DNA of 12,184 nucleotides from Akkermansiaceae bacterium UBA5688 (GTDB lineage Bacteria > Verrucomicrobiota > Verrucomicrobiia > Verrucomicrobiales > Akkermansiaceae): positions 7,718 to 19,901 of the forward strand of contig DIHU01000135.1 of the NCBI GenBank assembly GCA_002420315.1, written 5' to 3'. The position numbers were made by a program, and so were the translations under genes. Positions 1 through 8,750 of the stretch are shown in pieces. Under the pieces are notes generated by a model. The model saw only the letters and a list, made by a program, of their open reading frames with translations, was not told where the DNA came from and did not search any database. The number at the start of each line of letters is the position of its first letter. Positions within the stretch are counted from its first letter, which is position 1.

Positions 1-2
1 AA

Positions 3-293
3 CCAATTACTCTCTTCGATGGTAAGTCATTGGAACAATCGGAAGGTGATCCCAAGTTCTGGCGTATCGAGGACAAGGCAATTACCGCATCCGCTCTCTC
101 ACTCTGAATGGGGAAACCCCGTAACTACTTCCTAGCCACAGGGAGCTCCCACGCCGGGAAAATCAAGATGAGAAAGACCCCTTTTAAGCAGTACGAAAAC
201 AGCCCCATTATAAAAGCGATAGACAGCCATCTGAACTCTGATAGAAGTTATATAATTGGTCTTAATTTCCTTCACCTTAGACTGACCGAGTAA
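3..293 (+). pseudogene. DUF1080 (3-keto-glycoside hydrolase-like) remnant, 5' end outside window
   Basis: The reading frame entering from the left edge encodes TLFDGKSLEQSEGD followed by PKFWRIEDKAIT, which is the start of a DUF1080 domain (a beta-jelly-roll family that includes 3-keto-disaccharide hydrolases). An in-frame TGA lies at 105-107. Beyond it the same frame reads KPRNYFLATGSSHAGKIKMR, which resembles the next conserved block of the family (typically PRNxFLAT followed by a DFELRLxFK-like strand). The frame then runs to TAA at 291-293 with nothing further that I recognise, whereas the intact domain is about 180 residues. I infer a gene broken by a nonsense mutation that has also lost its 3' part. 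DUF1080 genes often sit next to PSCyt1/DUF1549/DUF1553 genes, as here. The family is fairly sure for 12-98 and less sure beyond the stop. A sequencing error at the TGA is possible. Confidence 0.6.
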
Positions 294-421
294 TCACTTT
301 TTTAAACCGAGATCACCATCCATGAAAAACCCTAAGATCTCACTACGTTTCCTTATGCACTCGATCTTGATCACCTGATAGTCTCTCTTATTCGGTATCA
401 GACCATCCCAATTCCAGCAAT

Positions 422-3349
422 ATGCCATTTAGAATCATCATCTTTTTCTTCCTGGGCATCTGCGCTCGGGCCGATGACTTTTTCTCCTCGCAAGTTCTGC
501 CTATCCTCCAAACCAACTGCTACGAATGTCACTCGCACGAGGCAAACAAAATGAAGGGAGGCCTCACCCTAGACTCCAAAAGCGGTTGGGCTAAAGGAGG
601 TGATAGCGGCCCCACCATTATCCCTGGCAAACCAGAAAAATCCCTCATCATCACCGCCATCCGGCACGAGGACTCGGACTACGAGATGCCTCCAAAAAAG
701 AAGCTGCCTGACGAAAAAATTAAAATCCTTGTAGACTGGGTCAAACGCGGCGCCCCTGACCCCCGAACCGATTCCCAAGCAAAAGCTATCGACACCAACT
801 GGTGGTCCCTCAGAAAACTCACTGCTCCCGCCCCCCCCGCCCCCGGACACCCCATCGACGCTTTCATTCAGAAGAAACTTACTCAAAACAATCTAAACTT
901 TGCTCCCCCAGCCGACCTCACCACTCTTGCTAGACGCCTCTTCGTCAATCTCCACGGCTACCTCCCTACTCCCGAAAAAGTCGCTTCCTTCATTAAAAAC
1001 AAAAGCGCACGAACAACTCAAGATCTCATAGATCAACTCCTCGCCTCCCCCCGCTATGGCGAACGCTGGGCTCGTCACTGGCTCGATACCATCCACTTCG
1101 CAGACTCACACGGTTGTGAGCACGACGAGAAACGTCCAAATGCCTGGCGGTTCCGCGACTATGTCATCGATCGCCTTAATGCTGATGTTTCCTGGAGCAA
1201 TTTTATTCGTGAGCAACTCGCGCCCGACGTCTTTTACCCTGATGAACCGCAGCTCACCGCAGGCCTTGGCTTCATCGCGGCCGGCCCTCTCGAGCTCAGC
1301 CGCGCTGGAACCGCCAAACACACTTTTGACTACCTGGACCGCGATGACATTGTGACCCAAACCATGGCTGCCTTCACAAGCACTACAGCAAACTGCGCCC
1401 GCTGCCATAACCACAAGTTTGATCCGGTCAGCCAGGAAGACTACTTCGCTCTCCAAGCCGTCTTCTCCGGTGTCGGAAAAGGCGATATCGAATTCGAACC
1501 GTCTCGCGAGCTCAAAATAAAACGTCAACATCTCCAATCACTTCTCACGGCAGCCACCAGTCAAGATGCCACACGACTCACTCAAGCTCGTTATCGACCC
1601 ATTATTCAAACCTGGATAACTAACAATCAAAAGAATACCGCTTTTTGGCATACTCTCACTCCTGACACCTTTATCTCTTCCGGCGGCGCCACCCTCACGA
1701 AACAAGGCGACGGTTCCGTCTTCGCAAGCGGCCACCTTCCTGATCAAGAAACTTATACGCTTACCACCTCTCTCCCTCTTAAGAAGCTAACCGCCATCCG
1801 GCTCGACGTCATTAAAGATGACCGCCTTCCAAAAAGAGGCCCCGGGCGGGCCGAAAATGGAAATCTCCACCTCTCGGAAGTCTCGCTCCATTGGTTCCCG
1901 CCAGAAGCAGGAACTGCAATTCCAATAAAAATTTCCCGGGCCTCCGCTGACTTCGATCAAGAAGGGTGGACTTCCGAACAGGCAATCGATGGAAACCCGG
2001 AATCTGGGTGGGCCATTTTTCCCAAGGTCGACCAATCACACCACATTGTCTTCACATTAGAAAAGGATCTGAACGTAGTCCCGAAAGGCAAACTTGTAAT
2101 CAACCTCAAACAACTTCACCCGCCCAAACACGTCATAGGAAGATTCAAACTCTCTGCAACCGATGCTGATGACACCTCACCCCACACCCTCCCCTCCGAC
2201 GTCCTCAACGGCCTAGCCAAAAAAGCTGAATTACGAACCAAAAGCGAAGAACTCGCTATCAATGCAATTGCTCTAAAAGATTACGCCCAAAAATCCCTCA
2301 CCAAGCTCCCCCCAAAACATACGGTCTATGGAGTATCAAACTTCTGGTCCCACGCTAAGAAGCAGAAGCCCTACCCACCTAAACCCGTTCACCTCCTTCG
2401 CCGAGGTGACATAAATAAACCACTGCATAAAGTTAGTCCCGGAGCCATGACTTCTCTCAATCATCTTCCCGGTCGATTCCTGCTCGAAGACCCCAATCAC
2501 GAACCAGCCCGGCGCGCTGCTCTCGCCAACTGGATTGCGCACCCCGAGAACCCCCTAACTTGGCGCTCTATCGTCAATCGAGTCTGGCACTACCACTTTG
2601 GTCAAGGTCTCACCAACACGCCCAACGATCTTGGCCGCATGGGATCTATTCCCACTCACCCCGAACTTCTTGATTGGCTCGCCGTTTGGTTTCGTGATGA
2701 AGCGAAAGGATCACTCAAGGCACTTCACAAGCTCATTCTCACCTCCAAAACCTGGCAACAATCCAGCCTGAGTTCCGCCCATAACGTAGATTCAACTAAC
2801 CGGCTCCTTTCTCACATGAAACGCCAACGCCTCGAAGCAGGGGTGTTTCGTGATTCCCTCCTTCAACTCTCAGGAAAGCTCAACCTCACTATGGGCGGCG
2901 CAGGCATTGAACAGTTCACCAGATCAAAAGCTAAAGGAGGTGCACTCAATCTTAACTACGAAGACTTCGACTGGAACTCTCCAGCCGCTGGCCGTCGAAG
3001 CATCTATCGTGTCGTCTGGCGTGGCATCCCTGACCCCTTCATGGAAGCCCTAGACTTTCCTGACCTAGGCCTGCTCACCCCAAAAAGAACTTCCTCCATC
3101 TCATCCCTCCAATCCCTTGCTCTTTTCAATAATAACTTTGTCCTCCACGCCAGCCAGTGGCTTGCCGACCGTGCAATAAAAGAGCACCCGGACCTCCGCG
3201 CTCAGCTCCAGCACCTCATTCAACTCCTCTGGCTCCGCGCACCTAGCCCAAATGAAAAAATCCTTTTTAAAACCTACGCCCAACAACACGGACTCCCCGC
3301 CCTGTGCCGAATCCTAATCAACAGTAACGAATTCCTCTTTATCGAATGA
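422..3349 (+). CDS. PSCyt1-DUF1549-DUF1553 (PSD1) cytochrome c-like secreted protein
   Basis: The 975-residue protein has the standard three-part PVC architecture. A short Sec signal peptide (hydrophobic IIIFFFLGI, likely cleaved after ARA at residue 17) precedes a PSCyt1 cytochrome domain at about 24-110, with heme motif CYECH at 33-37 and a possible axial Met in MPPKKKL at 89. A Pro/Ala-rich linker leads into DUF1549 at about 144-350, which includes ERWARHWLD and a second CxxCH, CARCH, at 325-329. Residues about 450-590 look like a discoidin-like beta-sandwich (AIDGNPESGW). DUF1553 runs from about 683 (PGRFLLEDPNHEP) to the typical ending NEFLFIE. The length is full. It probably acts in the periplasm or on the surface, perhaps in redox steps of glycan breakdown, but the reaction is not established. 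No Shine-Dalgarno precedes the ATG. The stop overlaps the next start by four bases. The coding strand is strikingly C-rich. Confidence 0.93.
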   Translation: MPFRIIIFFFLGICARADDFFSSQVLPILQTNCYECHSHEANKMKGGLTLDSKSGWAKGGDSGPTIIPGKPEKSLIITAIRHEDSDYEMPPKKKLPDEKIKILVDWVKRGAPDPRTDSQAKAIDTNWWSLRKLTAPAPPAPGHPIDAFIQKKLTQNNLNFAPPADLTTLARRLFVNLHGYLPTPEKVASFIKNKSARTTQDLIDQLLASPRYGERWARHWLDTIHFADSHGCEHDEKRPNAWRFRDYVIDRLNADVSWSNFIREQLAPDVFYPDEPQLTAGLGFIAAGPLELSRAGTAKHTFDYLDRDDIVTQTMAAFTSTTANCARCHNHKFDPVSQEDYFALQAVFSGVGKGDIEFEPSRELKIKRQHLQSLLTAATSQDATRLTQARYRPIIQTWITNNQKNTAFWHTLTPDTFISSGGATLTKQGDGSVFASGHLPDQETYTLTTSLPLKKLTAIRLDVIKDDRLPKRGPGRAENGNLHLSEVSLHWFPPEAGTAIPIKISRASADFDQEGWTSEQAIDGNPESGWAIFPKVDQSHHIVFTLEKDLNVVPKGKLVINLKQLHPPKHVIGRFKLSATDADDTSPHTLPSDVLNGLAKKAELRTKSEELAINAIALKDYAQKSLTKLPPKHTVYGVSNFWSHAKKQKPYPPKPVHLLRRGDINKPLHKVSPGAMTSLNHLPGRFLLEDPNHEPARRAALANWIAHPENPLTWRSIVNRVWHYHFGQGLTNTPNDLGRMGSIPTHPELLDWLAVWFRDEAKGSLKALHKLILTSKTWQQSSLSSAHNVDSTNRLLSHMKRQRLEAGVFRDSLLQLSGKLNLTMGGAGIEQFTRSKAKGGALNLNYEDFDWNSPAAGRRSIYRVVWRGIPDPFMEALDFPDLGLLTPKRTSSISSLQSLALFNNNFVLHASQWLADRAIKEHPDLRAQLQHLIQLLWLRAPSPNEKILFKTYAQQHGLPALCRILINSNEFLFIE

Positions 3350-4749
3350 ATCGAAAATCCTTTTTGTTGCAATCCGGTGGCGGCCTAGGAGGTGTCGCGC
3401 TCGCTCACTTGCTTACCCAAAACTCTCGTGGCAAATCTGCGCCAGATCTCAATGGCGGACTCCATCACCCCGCCAAAGTAAAACGTGTCATCCAACTCTT
3501 CATGAACGGCGGCGCCAGCCCCATGGATACATTTGACCACAAGCCCGAACTCGCCAGACTCCACGGGCAAAAAATCGGACCAGAAAATACCCCTGAAGGC
3601 TTTACCGGAAAACCCGGAGCGATCCTAAAAAGCCCCTTTGATTTCAAGCAACACGGCCAGTCCGGCCAGTGGGTTTCCTCAGTGTTTCCCCATCAGGCAA
3701 AACACGTCGATGACATGGCCTTTCTCATGGCCATGAAAACAAAAACAAACGTCCACGGGCCAGCTGCCTATATGATGAACTCTGGATTCCTTTTGCCTGG
3801 CTTTCCTTGCCTCGGCGCCTGGACATCCTACGCACTTGGCAACCTTACCGACAACCTTCCCACCTTCGTCGTTCTCCCCGACGGCCGCGGCCTCCCCTAC
3901 AACGAACGCGGCACTTTCTCCTCAGGCTTTCTTCCACCTATCCACCAGGGCACCGTCATAAAAGCTAATAACCAAAGCCCGGTTCCCCACCTTTTCGCCA
4001 ACGAGAAATTCTCTTTCGCAACCCCCGAGTCCGAACGTGAGGGGCTTTCACTCCTCAAAAAACTCAATCAATCCCATGCTGACGAACACCCTCACGATTC
4101 GCGCCTTGAGTCCCGCATACGCACTTACGAATTAGCCGCCAAGATGCAACTCTCCGCTCCCGAAGCATTCGATCTCTCGGGCGAACCAAAACAGATCCAT
4201 CGAGCCTACGGCACCGACAATCCAGTCACCGAAGATTTTGGTCGACGCTGTCTCCTTGCACGACGACTCTGCGAACGCGGCACCCGATTCGTGCAAGTTT
4301 GGAGCGGCCCCCAGGGCAACAAAAATAACTGGGATAACCACGGCAGCATTTCGAACGAACTTGCTCCAATTGCTGCTGCTGTCGACAAACCCATCGCCGC
4401 CCTCCTTCAGGACCTTAAACAAAGTGGCCTCCTCGAAGACACCCTCCTTATCTGGACTACCGAATTCGGCCGCACCCCCTTCGCCCAAGGAGCAGACGGC
4501 CGAGATCACAACGGCGGCACATTCGTCACCTGGATGGCAGGAGCTGGTATCAAAGCGGGCACCTCATACGGTCAAAGCGACGACTTAGCCTTTCAAACTG
4601 CTGAGGGCACGACCTACTGCTACGATCTCCACGCCACTATCCTTCACCTCATGGGAATCAATCATGAAAAGCTCACCGTCCGCCAAAACGGCATCGATCG
4701 CCGCCTCACTGACGTCCACGGCCACATCATTCATGACATCCTTTCCTGA
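3346..4749 (+). CDS. DUF1501 family protein
   Basis: A 467-residue member of DUF1501, a family related to the alkaline phosphatase/sulfatase fold. The N-terminus MNRKSFLLQSGGGLGGVAL resembles the Tat-like leaders common in this family, but it has only one Arg followed by Lys, so export by Tat is uncertain. Family hallmarks are the block VKRVIQLFMNGGASPMDTFD near residues 45-64, NVHGPAAYMMNSG, the TEFGRT motif at 372-377 and GRDHN at 385-389. The last two resemble the metal-binding part of the alkaline phosphatase fold. Its ATG overlaps the stop of the upstream PSCyt1 gene (ATGA), so the two are translated from one transcript and probably coupled. DUF1501 and DUF1549/DUF1553 proteins are regularly encoded as pairs in PVC bacteria and probably work together. 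The substrate is unknown. Length and both ends look complete. Confidence 0.93.
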   Translation: MNRKSFLLQSGGGLGGVALAHLLTQNSRGKSAPDLNGGLHHPAKVKRVIQLFMNGGASPMDTFDHKPELARLHGQKIGPENTPEGFTGKPGAILKSPFDFKQHGQSGQWVSSVFPHQAKHVDDMAFLMAMKTKTNVHGPAAYMMNSGFLLPGFPCLGAWTSYALGNLTDNLPTFVVLPDGRGLPYNERGTFSSGFLPPIHQGTVIKANNQSPVPHLFANEKFSFATPESEREGLSLLKKLNQSHADEHPHDSRLESRIRTYELAAKMQLSAPEAFDLSGEPKQIHRAYGTDNPVTEDFGRRCLLARRLCERGTRFVQVWSGPQGNKNNWDNHGSISNELAPIAAAVDKPIAALLQDLKQSGLLEDTLLIWTTEFGRTPFAQGADGRDHNGGTFVTWMAGAGIKAGTSYGQSDDLAFQTAEGTTYCYDLHATILHLMGINHEKLTVRQNGIDRRLTDVHGHIIHDILS

Positions 4750-4841
4750 AAAACTTTTAACATTTTATGGGTTAATAATCACCTTTAAGCTTCCTTTTTA
4801 GAAAAGCGAAAGAAACGACAGGTCAGCCCTAAATCAGCCGT

Positions 4842-4847
4842 TATAAT
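4842..4847 (+). promoter_or_regulatory. Candidate -10 box of the RND gene, near-leaderless
   Basis: A perfect TATAAT lies nine bases before the ATG at 4857. Transcription would then start within about three bases of the start codon, giving a leaderless or nearly leaderless mRNA. This fits the absence of a Shine-Dalgarno. The -35 is poor: the best match is ACGACA at 4815-4820, with a 21-base spacer. A chance match remains possible. Confidence 0.42.
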
Positions 4848-4856
4848 CCCCACCAC

Positions 4857-7800
4857 ATGATCCGCTGGTTTGCCAAAAATGACATCGCCTCCAACCTTCT
4901 TTTGGTGGCGATCATTCTCGCTGGTCTCTACACTGCTTTTAATAGGATCTCGCTCGAAGTCGAACCCTCTCATGAAATCGGAGAAGTTGAGATCAACATG
5001 CGCTTTCGAGGTGCCAGCCCTCAGGATGTCCAAGAACATATTGTAAAGCCAATTGAGCGGACCCTCCGTGACCTTCCTGGAGTTAAGTTAATTGATTCGA
5101 AGGCTCGAAGCGGCTCTGCCAATATAGACGTCGAGGCTGAGGAAGGAGTCGACCTTCGAGAACTCCGCGATGAAGTCGAGACCCGAATCGGCGCCATCAA
5201 CACTTTCCCGGGTGAAACCGAGCGCCCTGAGGTCCATATTCCTAACACCTCAAACTGGCGAGAAGTTCTTACCGTTGCGATCACAGGTGAACTTAGCGAA
5301 ACCGAACTCTACAAGACTGCGCGGCGGATTGAAAACGAGCTTCTTAATTTACCCGAAATCTCTCGAACTGACATGCGGGGGAACCAACCACTGGAAATCA
5401 GCATCGAGGCTGACGATCAAAAATTAAGCGACTACGGGCTCTCATTCGAAGACCTTGTGGGGGCAGTTCGCAGATCTTCACTTGCTCTCTCTGCTGGCTC
5501 ATTAAGGACCCCCGTTGGTTCGATTATGATTCGTACTGATGGCCAAGCCTACACCCAAGACGACTTCGCCAAGATCGTCGTCACGGCGGCAGACGGCGCC
5601 CAAATCCGCATTGGAGACTTAGCTACCATTAAGGATGGATTCGAAGATGCTCAAATGATGACTCGATTTAATGGAAAACCGGCCATCATGATAGACGTTC
5701 TTAGGGCGGAGGACGAAAATGCAATTAAGATTTCCGATGCGGTCCATCGTTACATTGACCAGACCTCTGATTTTCTTCCTAGCGGCGTTGGTGTTTCGGC
5801 TTGGGATGACGAGTCGATCCGTATCCGGGGCCGTCTCTCGACCCTCGGAAACTCCTTGCTCATGGGGGCAGGATTAGTTCTTTTGGTTCTAGGGCTTTTT
5901 CTCCGCCCCATGCTTGCCTTTTGGGTCGTGATTGGCATCCCAATTAGTTTCGCGGGAGGGGTCCTTCTGATGCCCTACTTTGGGCTTACTGCCAACATAA
6001 TGAGCATCTTCGCGTTCATCATCGTGCTGGGAATAGTTGTCGACGATGCTATCATTACTGGCGAAAATATTTATACAAAACTGAGAGAAGATCTCACTCC
6101 ACTTGACGCTGCCGTTCTCGGCACCAAGGAGGTAGCCACCCCGGTCACCTTTGGCGCTATCACGACAATCGTGGCCTTCATTCCACTTTCCTATTTCCCT
6201 GGCTTCTGGTCGGCATGGACCAGCCAGATTCCTCCGATCGTCGCTTCAGTGCTCGTATTCTCTCTGATCGAATCGAAGCTAATTTTACCCTCGCATCTCA
6301 AACATCTCAGCACAAACCGTCGACGAATGAGCTCGTTTGCCCGGTTTCAAAAATGGGTGGCTGACTCGCTGGAACGCGGAATTAACAAATTTTACCGTCC
6401 GACGCTCGCCCTTGCTTCTAAACATCGTTACACCACTATTTGCATTTTCTTTGCCATAGCCATGGCTGGGCTCGGTTACCACAGAAGCGGCGCAATTGGT
6501 TTTGTTGATATGCCAAAGGTAGAACGTTACCGAATTTCCGCCAACCTCAGCATGATTGATAACACCCCATTTGAGGAAACTGAAAAACAGATTACTTTCA
6601 TTACAGATTGTGCTGAAGAATTAAAAAGAGAGCTTATTGATCCAAGCACTGGAAAATCTCTAGTCCGGAATATCATGGCAAGCGCCGGAGCCTCCCGTTG
6701 GGGCGGTGCCGGCGATCCCGAACAAGGATTTTCCTCACTTGAAATCATGCCGCCTAGTGAACGGAGCGAACCCGGTCCGACCAACGCTGAAATTGCAAAG
6801 ATGTGGCAAGATAAAATCGGTGAAATCAAAAACGTTAGGGACCTAAGAGTGTCCGGAGAATGGGGCAGCCGAAAACGTGGCCGAGAGGAACTTAATAGCC
6901 TGAGTGTCGAACTTAGAGGACCAGACAGCGATGAAAAGCGAGTAATCGCTGAGGAAATTGAACTCTTATTCGAAGCACAAGACGGCATCCAAGGAGCCCA
7001 TGCGAACAATCAGCGGCAACGGGAGGAATTTGCCATTACCCTAAAACCTAGAGCCCTGGAATTAGGCATTACCCAGCGAGAGCTTGCCCAGCAAATTCGC
7101 CGGGCATTTTATGGAGAAGAGGCCCAAAGGCTACAACGTGATGGAGAAGAAATTCGTGTTATGGTTCGGCTCCCAAAAGAAAAACGTGAATCCATGTTCA
7201 CCTTTGAGAACCTTACCATTCAGAGTCCTAATGGGTCAGTAATTCCATTTTCAACCGTCGCCACCGCCAATTTACAGAAAGCTCCCGGAACGATCGAAAG
7301 CCTAGATGGAGCCCAAGTCTCCTACATCAATGCGCAGCCAGAGAATAAGGAGGTTAAAATTATGGAGATGGCCGAACGGCTTGGGCCCGAAATTTCCCAA
7401 ATCGTCGCAAAAAGACAAGATATCAGTTGGGTTTGGGCTGGCTACGTTAAAGAGCAAAGGGAGACTGATAACCGCTACACTTGGCTCTACAGTCTTTTAA
7501 TCCTTACTCTTTTTGCACTCTTAGCCATCCCCTTCAAATCCCTCCTCCAGCCCTTTATCGTTCTCCTCGCAGTGCCCTTCGGTGTGATTGGGGCCTACGC
7601 GGGTCACGTCATCCTCGATATCACTCCATCCTACCTTTCGATTTTCGGAATCATGGCTCTCACGGGTGTCGTGGTGAACGACTCACTTGTCCTAGTCGAC
7701 TTCATTAACCAAAAGAGGCGGGAAGGCATGGATGTTGAAGAAGCGGTCCGGATCTCAGGCGTCCGACGATTCCGCCCAATCTTTCTCACATCAATCACCA

Positions 7801-8036
7801 CCTTCGCAGGACTCATGCCACTCATGTTTGATCGGGCGATTCATGCCCAATTTCTGAAACCTATGGCCGTTTCACTGGGTTTTGGAATCTTGTTCGCGAC
7901 CGCTATCACTTTATTCCTCATTCCCACAGCCTATTTGGCATTAGAGGATCTGAAGGGACTCTTCCGTCCAATTTGGAGGTGGTATGCCAAACCCTTCAAA
8001 GAGGAGGAAGAGATTCAAATACTGACTAGTAAATAA
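4857..8036 (+). CDS. RND efflux transporter permease subunit (HAE1/AcrB type)
   Basis: A 1059-residue inner-membrane RND pump of normal length for the AcrB family, with the duplicated layout of one N-terminal helix (about 10-27), a large periplasmic loop, helices 2-6, and then the same again in the second half. Helix 4 carries GIVVDDAI with the proton-relay pair D396-D397 (AcrB D407-D408). The second half keeps R971 and T978 at the AcrB-equivalent sites. The helix-10 Lys (AcrB K940) is Asn941, followed by Asp942 in GVVVNDSLVLVDF. The family uses the proton gradient to drive drugs, lipids or other amphiphiles outward through a periplasmic adaptor and an outer-membrane channel. No adaptor gene adjoins it here, so the partners are encoded elsewhere or absent. 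The C-terminus ends in an acidic tail (KEEEEIQILTSK). Substrate unknown. The start is the only ATG that keeps helix 1 intact. Confidence 0.93.
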   Translation: MIRWFAKNDIASNLLLVAIILAGLYTAFNRISLEVEPSHEIGEVEINMRFRGASPQDVQEHIVKPIERTLRDLPGVKLIDSKARSGSANIDVEAEEGVDLRELRDEVETRIGAINTFPGETERPEVHIPNTSNWREVLTVAITGELSETELYKTARRIENELLNLPEISRTDMRGNQPLEISIEADDQKLSDYGLSFEDLVGAVRRSSLALSAGSLRTPVGSIMIRTDGQAYTQDDFAKIVVTAADGAQIRIGDLATIKDGFEDAQMMTRFNGKPAIMIDVLRAEDENAIKISDAVHRYIDQTSDFLPSGVGVSAWDDESIRIRGRLSTLGNSLLMGAGLVLLVLGLFLRPMLAFWVVIGIPISFAGGVLLMPYFGLTANIMSIFAFIIVLGIVVDDAIITGENIYTKLREDLTPLDAAVLGTKEVATPVTFGAITTIVAFIPLSYFPGFWSAWTSQIPPIVASVLVFSLIESKLILPSHLKHLSTNRRRMSSFARFQKWVADSLERGINKFYRPTLALASKHRYTTICIFFAIAMAGLGYHRSGAIGFVDMPKVERYRISANLSMIDNTPFEETEKQITFITDCAEELKRELIDPSTGKSLVRNIMASAGASRWGGAGDPEQGFSSLEIMPPSERSEPGPTNAEIAKMWQDKIGEIKNVRDLRVSGEWGSRKRGREELNSLSVELRGPDSDEKRVIAEEIELLFEAQDGIQGAHANNQRQREEFAITLKPRALELGITQRELAQQIRRAFYGEEAQRLQRDGEEIRVMVRLPKEKRESMFTFENLTIQSPNGSVIPFSTVATANLQKAPGTIESLDGAQVSYINAQPENKEVKIMEMAERLGPEISQIVAKRQDISWVWAGYVKEQRETDNRYTWLYSLLILTLFALLAIPFKSLLQPFIVLLAVPFGVIGAYAGHVILDITPSYLSIFGIMALTGVVVNDSLVLVDFINQKRREGMDVEEAVRISGVRRFRPIFLTSITTFAGLMPLMFDRAIHAQFLKPMAVSLGFGILFATAITLFLIPTAYLALEDLKGLFRPIWRWYAKPFKEEEEIQILTSK

Positions 8037-8053
8037 ATTAAGTTTTCTTAATT
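8036..8053 (+). terminator. Weak AT-rich hairpin after the RND gene
   Basis: AATTAAG at 8036-8042 and CTTAATT at 8047-8053 form a perfect 7-bp stem with a TTTT loop. The stem begins on the last base of the RND stop codon and is followed by T-rich sequence (ATTTGTTTGT). Only two of the seven pairs flanking the loop region contain G or C at most, so it is a weak candidate for an intrinsic terminator or 3'-end stabiliser. Confidence 0.3.
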
Positions 8054-8117
8054 ATTTGTTTGTCCTAGATATCAAGGCGTGGTAGTTACTTTCTTAAGTA
8101 TCATAACCCCACGCTCT

Positions 8118-8738
8118 ATGCCAACTACCCAAAGCCGAAAACAGCACATCAAGGTTCGCGAGACCCAGATGGAAATTTCCGACGAAAAAGCCCCTTTTAC
8201 CGATGATTTTGAAGGTAAACTTGCTGATGCCCAGACCCAACTTGAAGTCCTCCATACGCAGCGCGCTGAGCTTGAGCGGCAAAAAATGGCACTTGAAGAT
8301 CTCAACCACCGAAAACAAGAGTTTTTAAGTGGGCAGCTCGATCTAAGCGAAAGATTTTCCACCGCAATCACGACTATCGAACGTGAACTCTTTGAATCGA
8401 AGCAGGAGGCCGAGGATCTCGATCAAACCAGGATCGCCTTTACCAATCATCTCAACCGGCTTGAATCCCTTAATCCAGAAGCGTGGCCTAAGGACTCCCT
8501 CGGCACCGAACTGGAGAAAGCTCTTTTGATTCTCGACAAGGCTGACGAAGAGTATGAGCAGGCCGTTTCGCACTTTGGCCAGACGCGTAAAGATAATCTC
8601 TTCAATGGACAAACGGGATCCTTCTCTGGAGCCTCTCGTCAGGGAAGTTTTTTAATGATGATTCGTAATGGCTTCGCCTTCAATCTTCCGATTATCCTGC
8701 TTGGCACCATCGCCATTCTCATCTACCACTTTAAATAA
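8118..8738 (+). CDS. Hypothetical coiled-coil protein with C-terminal membrane helix
   Basis: I do not recognise this protein. From ATG 8118 it has 206 residues. It is highly charged and helical, with a likely coiled coil through about the first 95 residues (KLADAQTQLEVLHTQRAEL, ERELFESKQEAEDLDQTR) and another segment with a heptad-like pattern around ELEKALLILDKADEEYEQAV. A Gly/Ser-rich hinge (NGQTGSFSGASRQGSF) leads to one hydrophobic helix, FAFNLPIILLGTIAILIYHF, ending one residue before the C-terminus. No signal peptide is visible, so it is probably tail-anchored with the bulk in the cytoplasm. A GTG at 8079 in the same frame would add 13 residues (VVTFLSIITPRSM) that look unlike coding sequence. 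An ATG at 8169 is another choice. The next gene follows after 12 bases and has the same architecture, suggesting joint function. Position behind the RND pump may be incidental. Confidence 0.8.
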   Translation: MPTTQSRKQHIKVRETQMEISDEKAPFTDDFEGKLADAQTQLEVLHTQRAELERQKMALEDLNHRKQEFLSGQLDLSERFSTAITTIERELFESKQEAEDLDQTRIAFTNHLNRLESLNPEAWPKDSLGTELEKALLILDKADEEYEQAVSHFGQTRKDNLFNGQTGSFSGASRQGSFLMMIRNGFAFNLPIILLGTIAILIYHFK

Positions 8739-8750
8739 ACCGATATTGTT

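Noticed and set aside
322..378. Short frame starting ATGAAAAACCCT before the PSCyt1 gene
   Set aside because: It encodes only 18 residues, has no ribosome-binding site, and the peptide has no attenuator-like codon run. It is probably chance.
1106..1537. 143-codon open frame antisense to the PSCyt1 gene
   Set aside because: It lies wholly inside a well-supported gene and encodes no recognisable domain. Long antisense frames are expected from its C-rich codon bias.
4794..4806. CTTTT-TAG-AAAAG hairpin after DUF1501 as a terminator
   Set aside because: The stem is only 5 bp and A/T-rich with a three-base loop and no T tract behind it, so it cannot be called.
6527..7009. 160-codon open frame antisense to the RND gene
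   Set aside because: The translation is Ser/Leu/Ile-rich without domain features and mirrors the periplasmic part of a clear RND gene.
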